Part shown: in pieces, positions 44,455 to 53,466 of the stretch
Numbering within the stretch: the first letter of the stretch is position 1
Layout: every line of letters begins with the position of its first letter
Assembly (NCBI GenBank): GCA_929200535.1
Contig: CAKMZV010000010.1
Location: 1-61,215 of the forward strand
DNA: 61,215 bases
Direction of reading: 5' to 3'
From: an uncultured Gammaproteobacteria bacterium
GTDB lineage: Bacteria; Pseudomonadota; Gammaproteobacteria; CAKMZV01
Program-made: the position numbers and the translations under genes
Notes under the pieces: generated by a model
Told to the model about the DNA's origin: nothing
Seen by the model: only the letters and a program-made list of their open reading frames with translations
The model's database searches: none

Positions 44455-45238
44455 ATGCCAATTTTTAATGATTTAAATTTGGATAAATGGAAAGAGTCAG
44501 AGATTTGGACGGATAGTCTTTGGATAATTCCTGAAAGAGATAAGACTGGAAAGCACAGTGCTTTTTATCACGGCAATTTTGTCCCGCAAATTCCTCGTCA
44601 GTTGATTTTAAGATATACCAAGAGGAATGAAGTTGTTTTTGATCCCTTTTTAGGAAGTGGAACAACAGCTTACGAAGCAGAAAGTTTAAGTAGAAATTTA
44701 ATCGGAGTAGAAATTCAGAAAAATCTTGTTGAACAGGTAAATGTAAATCTTGAGCCAACAAACAATTTTTCAGAGTTGATTGTTGGTGATAGTACAAAAA
44801 AGGAAACTTTTGAAAAAGTAAAAGATAGGTTAAACTGTTACAAAAAGAAAAATGTTCAATTGGCAATTTTACATCCGCCTTATGCAGATATTGTAAAATT
44901 CAGTGATTTAAAAGATGATTTATCAAATGCAAAGTCATTGAAGGATTTTTTGGGTAGATTTGCAGAGGTTCTAAAAAACACAATCGATATTTTGGAAAAA
45001 AAACAGGTATTTAACAATCGTTATTGGTGATAAATATTTTGCTAAACAGTGGATACCTTTAGGATTCTATTGTATGAGCGAGGCACAAAAATTAGGATTA
45101 ACCTTGAAGAGTGTTGTCGTTAAAAATATGGCAGGTAATAGAGCCAAGCAAAATAGGGAAGGTATTTGGCGATATAGGGCACTTTCAAGCGATTATTATA
45201 TTTTTAAACACGAATATATTTTAATTTTCAAAAAATAA
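44455..45238 (+). pseudogene. Site-specific DNA methyltransferase (first MTase), frameshifted at an A8 tract
   Basis: The frame from 44455 encodes 191 residues with DPFLGSGTTAYEAE (S-adenosylmethionine motif I) and ILHPPYADI (motif IV), then ends early at NNRYW. The missing end is found in the next frame up to TAA at 45236: GDKYFAKQWIP, KSVVVKNMAG and WRYRALSSDYYIFKHEYIL. The break coincides with eight A residues at 44996-45003; removing one A restores a continuous reading frame of about 260 residues. It may be a disabled gene, a slippage-regulated gene or a sequencing error. The order of motifs and the next two genes mark a type II system. Confidence 0.8.
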
Positions 45239-45239
45239 T

Positions 45240-46409
45240 ATGACAACCCATGTTTTTATTGTAGATGTAACGATATTCAGTGTCCATTTGGAATACCTTT
45301 TTGCGGGCACTGGTGCAAAAGATATGAATGTTGATTTTAATAATTCAGAAAATACAATACTTCATCATACAAATGAAAATCTACTTGCCAACATGATGGC
45401 AGATGCAAGTCGAATACGGGCAGGTGATCAAATAATTTTTTATCTACAACAAAATTTTTCTAAAAAAATATTTGAGGGGAAATTTTATGGGATATTTAAA
45501 GCACAAACAGATTGGTCTTTTTTAGATCATAATGATGGCGAGCAATATTTGACTAAAGAATTAAAAAAATCTCTGACTTTTAGGCTCTTAATTCAACCGT
45601 ATAAGGTTTATTCCGAAGGCGTAACAGAATGGGAGGCGTTAGACGAAATTAAAAATATTCAATCTCCGAACCAAATGCTTTGGAGTTTAATCTATCGTAA
45701 ATTAAAAGGTAATCGTGGCAACACAATGATAACCATTTATGAAACCGAGAGGCTGTGCCAGTTAATAAGAGATAAAAATTCAAGACAAGAAATTAATGTT
45801 GGTAAAAATAAGTTATCTTTTGACCAATGTAGCCAACAGATAACTTTAACAACTGAAAATTCAAATATTTATGCCGGCAGAAAAGAATCGATTAACCTCC
45901 TTCCGAGATTAGTTGCTAAATATCAAGATAACAAATCGTTTGAGGTACATTTACAGGCTTATATTGTAAAAAATATTGGTAAAAAGATAAACAATTCTCT
46001 TGATAATAATATTTTGGGAGAGAAGTTTGATTTTGAATGGTTGGGTAATGAGGTCTCCTGTGGTGTTGGTATGCAAAGAATTGATGTAATGTTGTCAGTA
46101 AAGGAAAATTCTCAAAGAATTTTAATTCCAATTGAACTTAAGGCAGTTGAAGCGAGTATTATAAATGTTAAACAAATTCAAAGATATATTGATTGGATAG
46201 AGCAATACTATACTCCAAACAGACAAAGTGATATTAGACCTGTTTTAGTTTCTAAAAAAATAAAAAACAAAGAATCAGAAAGGTATCGAGAAATCATTGC
46301 CGCCTTTAATGAATTTAATTCTGTAAATTCCAGAAGGTGTGAGAACTTAAAATACATAGAATATTATTTGGATAATAATGATTTCGTTTTTGACTCTATA
46401 ACTTATTAA
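45240..46409 (+). CDS. Restriction endonuclease with EVE-like N-terminus and PD-(D/E)XK nuclease
   Basis: The 389-residue protein has an N-terminal PUA/EVE-like half (about 1-150, with IRAGDQIIFYL, FEGKFYGIFKAQ and EGVTEWEALDE). In the C-terminal half, RIDVMLSV and ILIPIELKAVEA (about 280-305) form a D...ExK nuclease core, followed by IQRYIDWIEQYY. The latter resembles NucS/DUF91-type nucleases. Placed between two methyltransferases, it is probably the cleaving component of a type II system. The N-terminal domain might read a modified or flipped base; specificity cannot be inferred. Confidence 0.75.
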   Translation: MTTHVFIVDVTIFSVHLEYLFAGTGAKDMNVDFNNSENTILHHTNENLLANMMADASRIRAGDQIIFYLQQNFSKKIFEGKFYGIFKAQTDWSFLDHNDGEQYLTKELKKSLTFRLLIQPYKVYSEGVTEWEALDEIKNIQSPNQMLWSLIYRKLKGNRGNTMITIYETERLCQLIRDKNSRQEINVGKNKLSFDQCSQQITLTTENSNIYAGRKESINLLPRLVAKYQDNKSFEVHLQAYIVKNIGKKINNSLDNNILGEKFDFEWLGNEVSCGVGMQRIDVMLSVKENSQRILIPIELKAVEASIINVKQIQRYIDWIEQYYTPNRQSDIRPVLVSKKIKNKESERYREIIAAFNEFNSVNSRRCENLKYIEYYLDNNDFVFDSITY

Positions 46410-46411
46410 TT

Positions 46412-47485
46412 ATGAATTATATCGGTAGCAAATTATCCTTATTGGAGTTTTTAGAAGACGCAATAAAGCAAGTAGTTGATGAGAATTGCAATATTTTTTG
46501 TGATTTATTTGCAGGAACAGGAATTGTTGGGAGTCATTTTAAGAAAAAAGGTTATAGGATTAGAGCAAATGATATTCAATATTATAGCTATGTTCTAAAT
46601 AGGCATTACATTGGTAATCATAGAGAACTTGTTTTTGAAAAATTAACAAATGAAATTTCAGAGTTAAAGGATATTAGCATTGAAAAAAGAAAAAATTTTG
46701 TTTGCACGTATCTTTCAAATATAGAAGGCTCTAAAGGTTTTATTTATAACAATTATTGTCTTGGAGGCACAAAAGATAAAAAAGAGTCAAGACAGTATTT
46801 TTCCGATGAAAATGGAATGCGTTGTGATGCTATTCGTCAAAAAATTGAAAGCTGGAAAGAGCAACGTTTAGTTTCTGATGATGAGTATTATTTTTTGCTA
46901 AGCTCTTTGATAGAGTGTATAGATAAGCATGCAAACACGGCTTCCGTTTATGGGGCTTTCTTGAAAAAACTAAAAAGGAGTGCTCAAAATAGCTTAGTTC
47001 TTAAACCAGCTGAATTGATTGTAAACGATCAAGAACATGAGGTTTTTAACGATGACATAAATGAGATTGCTGGCAAAATTAATGGTGATATTTTATATTT
47101 GGATCCGCCTTATAATCATCGTCAGTATGCAACAAACTATCATTTGTTGGAAACAATTGCCAAGTATGATAATCCCAAAATTTATGGGAAAACGGGGTTA
47201 CGTAATTATGATAATCAAAAATCTCTTTATTGTTCAAGATTGCAAGTTAAAAAAGCATTTAGAGATTTGATTTTGAAAGCAAAAACAAAATATATTTTTT
47301 TGAGTTATAACAACGAGGGGCTAATGACTCTAAGTGATATTAAGGAGGTGTTGAGTTTGCGTGGTGAATATGGCTTTTTTACGAGAGAATATAACCGATT
47401 TAAGGCTGATAAAACAGAAAATAGGCAGCATAAAGCCAGCAAAACTGTTGAGTATTTACATTATGTGGTTTGTGAGGAGTATTAA
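46412..47485 (+). CDS. D12-class N6-adenine DNA methyltransferase
   Basis: The 357-residue protein begins MNYIGSKLSLLEFL, the typical D12 start. FCDLFAGTGIVGSHF (motif I) and ILYLDPPYNHRQYATNYHLLETIA (motif IV with catalytic DPPY) follow. The family is Dam-like and modifies adenine in a specific site. It begins 2 bp after the endonuclease stop codon. Two methyltransferases with one nuclease are typical of systems with asymmetric sites. If the first MTase is off, this one may still methylate one strand. Confidence 0.9.
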   Translation: MNYIGSKLSLLEFLEDAIKQVVDENCNIFCDLFAGTGIVGSHFKKKGYRIRANDIQYYSYVLNRHYIGNHRELVFEKLTNEISELKDISIEKRKNFVCTYLSNIEGSKGFIYNNYCLGGTKDKKESRQYFSDENGMRCDAIRQKIESWKEQRLVSDDEYYFLLSSLIECIDKHANTASVYGAFLKKLKRSAQNSLVLKPAELIVNDQEHEVFNDDINEIAGKINGDILYLDPPYNHRQYATNYHLLETIAKYDNPKIYGKTGLRNYDNQKSLYCSRLQVKKAFRDLILKAKTKYIFLSYNNEGLMTLSDIKEVLSLRGEYGFFTREYNRFKADKTENRQHKASKTVEYLHYVVCEEY

Positions 47486-47553
47486 CGCTCTAATGTTTTT
47501 TATTTTTCCATTACTCTTTGTTTTGTGTAAAGGTTTTAATGTTTAAATAACGT

Positions 47554-48423
47554 ATGGATTTTTTAACATTTATTAATTTTTTTATTATCCCAGGTCTTAT
47601 TGTTGGGGCTATTTATGCCAGTGGGGCAATTGCCATTAATTTGCTTTTTGGGGTATTGAGATTTGCTAATTTAGCGATTGGCGATATGATTACTTTGGGC
47701 GCATATTGGGCGTTGATGGCTAAGGTGTTGGGAGCTCCATTGTGGTTGGCGTTAATCTGCTCTATTGTGTTATCGGCAATGTGTGCTCTTTTGCTTGATA
47801 AGTTATTTTATGCGTATTTACGACCTAAGCCACGTATTATGATGGTGATGGCATCACTCGGGGTTGCCTTTATGATTCGTGCGGTGGTACAGGTTATTTG
47901 GGGGGTTGATCCGCTTTCGTATAGTACAGGAATTAGCCGTCCAGAGCGTTATGCTGGCTTGTTGTTGAAGGATAGGGAGTTATGGACTCTTGCGGTTATT
48001 GTGTCCGTGTTTGTCGGGTTGTTTTCTTATCTTAAATTTAGCAAATGGGGAAAGGCATTATTAGCTTATGCCAATAATCCTGAGTTGGTGAGTTTATGTG
48101 GGGTTAGCGTGACACGTTTGATTTTTATTACGTGGCTTATTGTGGGTACTTTGGTGGCTATTTGTGGATTTTTTATGGGGCTTAATACTGAATTAAAATC
48201 AATGATGGGGTGGCATTTATTACTTCCTATGTTTGCGGCAGCTATTTTAGGGGGAGTGGGACGTATTGAGGGGGCTATTATTGGTGGTTTTATTATTGGG
48301 TTATTGGAAGAGATGTCTGTTTTAGTGTTCCCTGCTGAGTATAAATCTGCAGTGGCGTTTGTGGTGTTAATTGCTATTTTATTATTACGACCGACTGGGT
48401 TGCTTAAAGGAAAAGTTTTGTAG
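47554..48423 (+). CDS. livH: Branched-chain amino acid-type ABC transporter permease LivH
   Basis: The 289-residue multi-spanning inner-membrane permease begins with FFIIPGLIVGAIYASGAIAINLLFGVLRFANLAIGDM. The LFGVLRFANLAIGDM stretch is the hallmark of LivH-type permeases. GALLAYANNPE-like GKALLAYANNPELVSL and AAAILGGVGRIEGAIIGG follow, then a hydrophobic end. It would form the membrane channel with LivM. It lies downstream of the RM genes and separate from livG/livF, though on the same strand. Confidence 0.92.
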   Translation: MDFLTFINFFIIPGLIVGAIYASGAIAINLLFGVLRFANLAIGDMITLGAYWALMAKVLGAPLWLALICSIVLSAMCALLLDKLFYAYLRPKPRIMMVMASLGVAFMIRAVVQVIWGVDPLSYSTGISRPERYAGLLLKDRELWTLAVIVSVFVGLFSYLKFSKWGKALLAYANNPELVSLCGVSVTRLIFITWLIVGTLVAICGFFMGLNTELKSMMGWHLLLPMFAAAILGGVGRIEGAIIGGFIIGLLEEMSVLVFPAEYKSAVAFVVLIAILLLRPTGLLKGKVL

Positions 48424-48426
48424 GAT

Positions 48427-49368
48427 ATGGAACTTATTGGAATTTTAAATTACGCTTTATTTATCGGCATTCTCGCAGGGATTTATGCCTTGCTATCATT
48501 GGGTTTAAATATGCAGTGGGGTCTGGCTGGACTTTTTAATATTGGTATTGTTGGTTTTTTTGCGATTGGGGCATACTCGTTTGGCATCATTAGTGGTAAG
48601 GTGAGTAATTATCATATCGGCGGCTGGGAAATGCCGATGGTCTTGGGGGCTATTGGTGCAATGTTGATAGCAGCTTTTTTTGCGTGGATAATCGGTAAAT
48701 TGTGCTTGCGTTTGCGCTCAGATTATCTTGCTATTGCAACTATTGGTTTGGCAGAAACCATTCGCCTTGTGCTTAAAAGTGAAACTTGGCTAAGCGGTGG
48801 ACCTCGTGGAATCACTGGTATTCCAAGACCTTTTAGTGATTTGGCTTATACCGAATCACAAATGGCATTTTTTGCACTTGTAGTTGGTTTGGTTTTCCTC
48901 ACCTATCTTTTACTACAACGGCAATTAAAAGCCCCGTGGGGGCGAATGATGAGGGCTATTCGGGATAATGAAATATCGGCACGTTCTATCGGTAAAGAGA
49001 TTGAGAAAAAACGCTTGCATGCCTTTATTTTGGGCTGTGTATTGATGGCATTGGGTGGAGTGCTGTTTGCTATGTTCAATCGCTCTATTACCCCTGAGGC
49101 GATGGACCCTATTCATATGACCTTCTTAATTTGGGTAATGCTTATTCTTGGTGGGTCTGGCAATAATAAAGGAGCAATTCTTGGGGCATTGATTGTAACG
49201 ACTGTGTGGTCTGTTAGTGAAATTATCACCGATCAACTACCTCATGAAATTGCGGTTCAGGCAAAATATGCCCGTGTTTTCCTTGTTGGTTTAGTGCTGC
49301 AATTGATTTTGCGTTTTCGTCCGGAAGGCTTACTTCCAGAATTTAGATTACAGGCTAATTCTAAGTAG
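48427..49368 (+). CDS. livM: Branched-chain amino acid-type ABC transporter permease LivM
   Basis: The 313-residue permease shows LNMQWGLAGLFNIGIVGFFAIGAY, the LivM-type motif. LRLRSDYLAIATIGLAETIR, AIRDNEISARSIGKE and LILGGSGNNKGAILGALIV also match. It starts 3 bp after livH, so the two are translationally linked. With LivG/F/H it makes a complete membrane-ATPase set, but the solute receptor must be encoded elsewhere. Substrate is unknown; the neighbouring crotonase/acyl-CoA synthetase hints at a carboxylate or amino acid. Confidence 0.92.
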   Translation: MELIGILNYALFIGILAGIYALLSLGLNMQWGLAGLFNIGIVGFFAIGAYSFGIISGKVSNYHIGGWEMPMVLGAIGAMLIAAFFAWIIGKLCLRLRSDYLAIATIGLAETIRLVLKSETWLSGGPRGITGIPRPFSDLAYTESQMAFFALVVGLVFLTYLLLQRQLKAPWGRMMRAIRDNEISARSIGKEIEKKRLHAFILGCVLMALGGVLFAMFNRSITPEAMDPIHMTFLIWVMLILGGSGNNKGAILGALIVTTVWSVSEIITDQLPHEIAVQAKYARVFLVGLVLQLILRFRPEGLLPEFRLQANSK

Positions 49369-49414
49369 CCTATAATCTAAACAGGAGTTATAAATCGAAT
49401 CTTTATATAAAAAA

Positions 49415-50695
49415 ATGCGAATCGCTATTATTGGTGGAGAGGTTGTTAATCCTGTTGAAAATACCATTAAACCCTTAAATATTTATATTAAGGGCAAAAA
49501 AATTGTTGCTGTGGATAGCCAACCACCGCCAAATTTTCAAGCAGAACAAACAATTGATGCCACTAATCGATATATTTTTCCGGGTCTAATTGATTTACAA
49601 GTTCGCTGTCGCGAACCCGGTTTTGAGCATATTAGCACCATACAATCAGAAACCTATGCTGCTTTAAGCAGCGGCATTACCACCTCAATTTGTCCGCCTG
49701 ATACCAACCCAATTATTGATAATAAAGCTGCTGCTGAGTTAATTATTAAGCGAGCACAAGAAGCGAATGTGGGCAGAGTTTTGCCAGTTGGGGCAATGAC
49801 TAAAAAATTGCGCGGAAAAAAACTTTCTGAAATGGCAGCCCTTAAAGAGGCTGGTTGTGTTGCGGTCTCTAATGCGGATGTTCCAATTAAGAATTTGGGT
49901 GTATTATTAAAGGCATTCCTGTATGCTAAAACTATCGATTTACCGGTGATATTACGCCCCTTTGAGGCTTCTTTGCAGCATCGTGGTGGCGTCAACGACA
50001 GTGCTGTGTCAGCGCTGACAGGTTTACCTGCCATACCAAGAGAATCCGAGCTGATTGCCTTACAAAAATATCTTTATCTTATCAAGAAATCTAAAGTACG
50101 TGCCCATATTTCCCTGCTCTCTTGTGCCGAATCGGTAGAGCTTATTCGCCATGCAAAAGAGCAAGGAGTTGAAGTGACTGCCGATGTTGCTATTCATCAG
50201 CTCTTTTTTACTGATGAGAAAACCAAAGACTTTAATTCATTATTTCATCTTAACCCTCCGTTGAGAGAAGAACGGGATATTACTGCTCTGCGTAAGGGAT
50301 TGAAAGATGGTGTGATTGATGCGATTTGTTCAGACCATCGCCCGTGGAATGATGAAAATAAAAATCTTCCCTTTGGAGAATCAGAAATCGGCTTGTCTGG
50401 AGTAGATACTCTGCTTTATTTATCGCTATTGTTACAGCAAGAAGAGGGTTGGGAATTAAGTGAAATAATTTCTCTTTTAAGCGATAAAGCAGCTCGATGT
50501 TTGGGTTTAGAAGCAGGTACTTTGAATGCAGGCGATCGTGCGGATCTTAGCATTTTTGATGCTAATAAAAAGCGTGAAATTCAAAAACAAGATATTCGTA
50601 GTAAAGGAAAGAATAATGCCTTTATAGGATATTCGGTAAGTGGTGAGATAACGCACACCTTTAAATCAGGAGAGTTGGTTTACTTAACCACCTAA
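49415..50695 (+). CDS. Dihydroorotase-like pseudoenzyme (PyrC'-type)
   Basis: The 426-residue protein follows type I dihydroorotase in overall pattern: YIFPGLIDLQVRCREPGFE (about 49-70), TTSICPPDTNPIIDN and a C-terminal KAARCLGLEAGTLNAGDRADLSIFD. The metal-binding HxH after the first strand is missing: LDLHVHLREPG is replaced by IDLQVRCREPG, and the usual DHAPH is DHRPW. The enzyme should therefore be inactive. Pseudomonas and relatives have such PyrC' proteins, which form a complex with aspartate transcarbamoylase. No pyrB lies in this window. A non-pyrimidine role cannot be excluded. Confidence 0.85.
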   Translation: MRIAIIGGEVVNPVENTIKPLNIYIKGKKIVAVDSQPPPNFQAEQTIDATNRYIFPGLIDLQVRCREPGFEHISTIQSETYAALSSGITTSICPPDTNPIIDNKAAAELIIKRAQEANVGRVLPVGAMTKKLRGKKLSEMAALKEAGCVAVSNADVPIKNLGVLLKAFLYAKTIDLPVILRPFEASLQHRGGVNDSAVSALTGLPAIPRESELIALQKYLYLIKKSKVRAHISLLSCAESVELIRHAKEQGVEVTADVAIHQLFFTDEKTKDFNSLFHLNPPLREERDITALRKGLKDGVIDAICSDHRPWNDENKNLPFGESEIGLSGVDTLLYLSLLLQQEEGWELSEIISLLSDKAARCLGLEAGTLNAGDRADLSIFDANKKREIQKQDIRSKGKNNAFIGYSVSGEITHTFKSGELVYLTT

Positions 50696-50736
50696 ACTCT
50701 CCTTCAAATTAATCAATAACAATAATAGGTGAATAT

Positions 50737-52008
50737 ATGAAATTAGAAACAGTAGCTTTACATCAAGGATATAAGTCAGAGACCACAACTAAGGCAGCAG
50801 CGGTACCTATTTATCAAACGGTGGCATACACTTTTGATGATACGCAACACGGGGCAGACTTATTTAATTTAGCGGTACCCGGGAATATTTATACTCGTAT
50901 TATGAACCCCACGACCGATGTATTAGAGCAACGCATTGCCACTATGGAAGGAGGCATTGGGGCATTAGCGGTGGCATCTGGAATGTCGGCAATTACCTAT
51001 GCTATTCAATGTATTTGTGGTGCAGGGGATAATATCGTTAGTACATCGCAACTGTATGGCGGAACCTATAACCTTTTTATGCACACATTTCCTAAACAAG
51101 GCATTGAAACTCGTATGTGCTCATACGATGATTTTGAGGGTTTTGAAAAAGCGATTGATGACAAAACCAAAGCGATTTTTTGTGAGTCGATAGGAAACCC
51201 AGCAGGAAATATTGTTGATTTAGAAAAATTATCTAAAATCGCACATAAGCATGGCGTACCGCTTATTGTTGATAATACAGTTGCCACCCCATTTTTATGC
51301 CGTCCTTTTGAGTTTGGAGCAGATATTGTGATTCATTCCTTAACTAAATATATTGGTGGACACGGTACCTCTATCGGTGGAGCGATTATTGATTCTGGCA
51401 AATTTGATTGGGTTGCCAATAAGGCACGCTTCCCTGTATTAAATGAACCTGACCCCTCCTATCATGGTGTAGTTTATACGGAAGCTCTGGGCGAGGCAGC
51501 TTATATTGGTCGTTGTCGTGTTGTTCCTTTGAGAAATACCGGTGCAGCTCTTTCACCAATGAATGCTTTTCAAATAATGCAAGGCTTAGAAACCTTAGGT
51601 CTGCGGATGGAGCGTCATTGTGAAAATGCTGAAAAATTAGCCCACTATTTACAACAGCATAAAAAAGTAAATTGGGTCAATTATGCGACACTATCGGATA
51701 GCCCATATCAAAATAATTGCCAAAAATACACCAAAGGAAAAGCCTCTGGAATTTTAAGTTTTGGTATTCAAGGTGGCTTAGAAGCAGGCACTAAATTTAT
51801 TGATGCACTTGAGATGATACTACGCCTTGTGAATATAGGCGATGCAAAATCCTTAGCCTGTCATCCAGCCTCTACAACCCATCGCCAACTTAATGAAACG
51901 GAATTAGCGACCGCTGGCGTCAGTGAAGATTTAATCAGAATATCAGCCGGAATTGAACATATTGATGATATTATTGCCGATGTTAGTCAAGCCTTGAATA
52001 AAGCATAA
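50737..52008 (+). CDS. metY: O-acetylhomoserine sulfhydrylase (MetY)
   Basis: The 423-residue PLP enzyme of the Cys/Met metabolism family has ALHQGYKSETTTKAAAVPIYQTVAYTF, the MetY-type start. SGMSAITYAI, GGTYNLF and VDNTVATPFLCRPFEFGADIV follow, with the PLP Lys in HSLTKYIGGHG. ISAGIEHIDDIIAD closes the pattern. It makes homocysteine directly from O-acetylhomoserine and sulfide. It begins 41 bp after the pseudo-dihydroorotase and is followed by unrelated small genes. Confidence 0.93.
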   Translation: MKLETVALHQGYKSETTTKAAAVPIYQTVAYTFDDTQHGADLFNLAVPGNIYTRIMNPTTDVLEQRIATMEGGIGALAVASGMSAITYAIQCICGAGDNIVSTSQLYGGTYNLFMHTFPKQGIETRMCSYDDFEGFEKAIDDKTKAIFCESIGNPAGNIVDLEKLSKIAHKHGVPLIVDNTVATPFLCRPFEFGADIVIHSLTKYIGGHGTSIGGAIIDSGKFDWVANKARFPVLNEPDPSYHGVVYTEALGEAAYIGRCRVVPLRNTGAALSPMNAFQIMQGLETLGLRMERHCENAEKLAHYLQQHKKVNWVNYATLSDSPYQNNCQKYTKGKASGILSFGIQGGLEAGTKFIDALEMILRLVNIGDAKSLACHPASTTHRQLNETELATAGVSEDLIRISAGIEHIDDIIADVSQALNKA

Positions 52009-52059
52009 ATAATACTGTTGGTTGTTAAGGATAAGAAGTTATAGGACGAAACAATAAAG

Positions 52060-52365
52060 ATGCCCAAAATATATGAATACCTTGGGATTTTAATTATTTT
52101 TTACAGCAATGAACATGAACCCATCCATGTGCATGGGAAATATCAAGGGCAAGAATCAAAGGCAGAGTTTACAATTGTTAATGGTAGGGTGATAGAAATC
52201 ACCATTAAAAATGTAAAGGGACGCAAGCCACTACCACCAAGTAGCTTAAAGCATTTTAGCCACTTCGTTAATGTGTATTCTGATCAAATAGTCAAAAAAT
52301 GGATTGACTATTTTGTTTTGCATAAACAACTTAAATGTGAAAAAGTAGAGAGGCAACTCAAATGA
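52060..52365 (+). CDS. DUF4160 protein
   Basis: The 101-residue protein matches DUF4160: MPKIYEYLGILIIFYSNEH then EPIHVHGKYQGQ, and a Lys-rich tail. HxHV-type histidines are conserved in the family. DUF4160 is regularly encoded just ahead of DUF2442 as here (4-bp overlap), a pairing that resembles a toxin-antitoxin module, but no activity has been established. It is an accessory gene downstream of metY. Confidence 0.8.
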   Translation: MPKIYEYLGILIIFYSNEHEPIHVHGKYQGQESKAEFTIVNGRVIEITIKNVKGRKPLPPSSLKHFSHFVNVYSDQIVKKWIDYFVLHKQLKCEKVERQLK

Positions 52366-52625
52366 TTGATGAAAGCAAAGTTATAAATATAGAAAAAGTA
52401 AGATACCTCAATGAATATAAACTTGAACTTTTTTTTAATGATGGGGTAGAGCAAGTGATTGATTTTGGTCCATTTTTGTCAAATTCACTTAACCCTCTTA
52501 TTAACAAATACCTTGACTTAAAAGAATTCAGGAAATATGAGTTGGATAGTGGTGATTTGATTTGGAATGACTATGATCTCTGCTTTCCTATTGCTGATTT
52601 ATACGAAAATAAGCTCAAGTCATAA
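52362..52625 (+). CDS. DUF2442 protein
   Basis: The 87-residue protein shows the DUF2442 pattern: RYLNEYKLELFFNDGVEQVIDFGPFL, then KYELDSGDLIWNDYDLCFPIADLY. It overlaps the DUF4160 gene by 4 bp, so the two are co-translated. DUF2442 folds have been proposed to be antitoxins or DNA-binding regulators. Function is unproven. Confidence 0.8.
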   Translation: MIDESKVINIEKVRYLNEYKLELFFNDGVEQVIDFGPFLSNSLNPLINKYLDLKEFRKYELDSGDLIWNDYDLCFPIADLYENKLKS

Positions 52626-52651
52626 AAAAATCAATAATAGTCTTGAGTGTT

Positions 52652-52792
52652 GCACCATTCAAGCGACGTTCCAATGGCACTCCTTATCTTGAAGTATACC
52701 ATATTAAGCGACTTGCCGATGGTGGTGAGGATACAGTGGAAAATGCCGTGGCTCTTTGTCCCAATTGCCATCGTAGAGAACACTATGCTTAA
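52652..52792 (+). pseudogene. HNH endonuclease C-terminal remnant
   Basis: Reading in frame to TAA at 52790-52792, the translation runs APFKRRSNGTPYLEVYHIKR, followed by LADGGEDTVENAVALCPNCH and RREHYA. This is the core of an HNH nuclease (HI, the DG linker, CPNCH), but no start codon or N-terminal part of the domain is present. It is a decayed fragment of a larger gene, probably a former passenger of the accessory region around DUF4160/DUF2442. Confidence 0.75.
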
Positions 52793-52854
52793 TAAAGCAC
52801 TGCACTCCAGCGGATAGTCTCTTATTGTAAATTATTAATTTAACTGAGGTATTT

Positions 52855-53415
52855 ATGAAACTTTTAATTGGTGGTCTTTTTATTTGGTCTTTTGTTCATC
52901 TTATTCCGTCTGTAGGTCTTTCAGTTAAGAAATCTTTTATAAATCGTTTTGGTGATACGATTTATTCGATAGTCTTTTCCTTGCTTATTGTATTATCAAT
53001 AATTTGTATGGTTTTTGGTTGGCGTAGTGCATCCTCCGTGTATCTATATACCCTACCTGCAATAACCGAACCCATAGCATCGATTTTAATTATTGTCGCA
53101 TTTTTGCTTTTTGGGGCATCTATGTATCCAACAAGAATTAAAAGATTTATCCGTCATCCGCAATTGGCGAGTATTGTTGTCTGGTCTTCAGCACATCTAC
53201 TATTAAATGGCGATTCTCGCTCTTTAATCCTTTTTGGATGGTTAGGTTGTTGGGCTATATTAGAAATAATCTTAATCAACAAGCGTGAGGGTTTATGGAC
53301 GAAGCCAGAAGTGCCAAGCTGGAAACGAGAAATAAGGGGTAGCCTTATTAGCATAGCAATATTTATAGCTATTCTTTTTCTCCACCCGTATATCGCAGGA
53401 GTTCCAGCGATATAA
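52855..53415 (+). CDS. NnrU family membrane protein
   Basis: The 186-residue protein has five to six hydrophobic segments and the family's FVHLIPSVGLSVK, VFGWRSASS, RFIRHPQLASIVVWSSAHLLLNGD and ILINKREG. The NnrU family was named from denitrification clusters and is similar to the isoprenylcysteine methyltransferase-like NnrU/MddA superfamily. Its role is uncertain. It converges on mutM, whose stop lies 52 bp away. No terminator is evident between them. Confidence 0.8.
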   Translation: MKLLIGGLFIWSFVHLIPSVGLSVKKSFINRFGDTIYSIVFSLLIVLSIICMVFGWRSASSVYLYTLPAITEPIASILIIVAFLLFGASMYPTRIKRFIRHPQLASIVVWSSAHLLLNGDSRSLILFGWLGCWAILEIILINKREGLWTKPEVPSWKREIRGSLISIAIFIAILFLHPYIAGVPAI

Positions 53416-53466
53416 GACATATAATTATTTCAAATTGATAGACAGTAACTGAGCTGATTTTGAACC

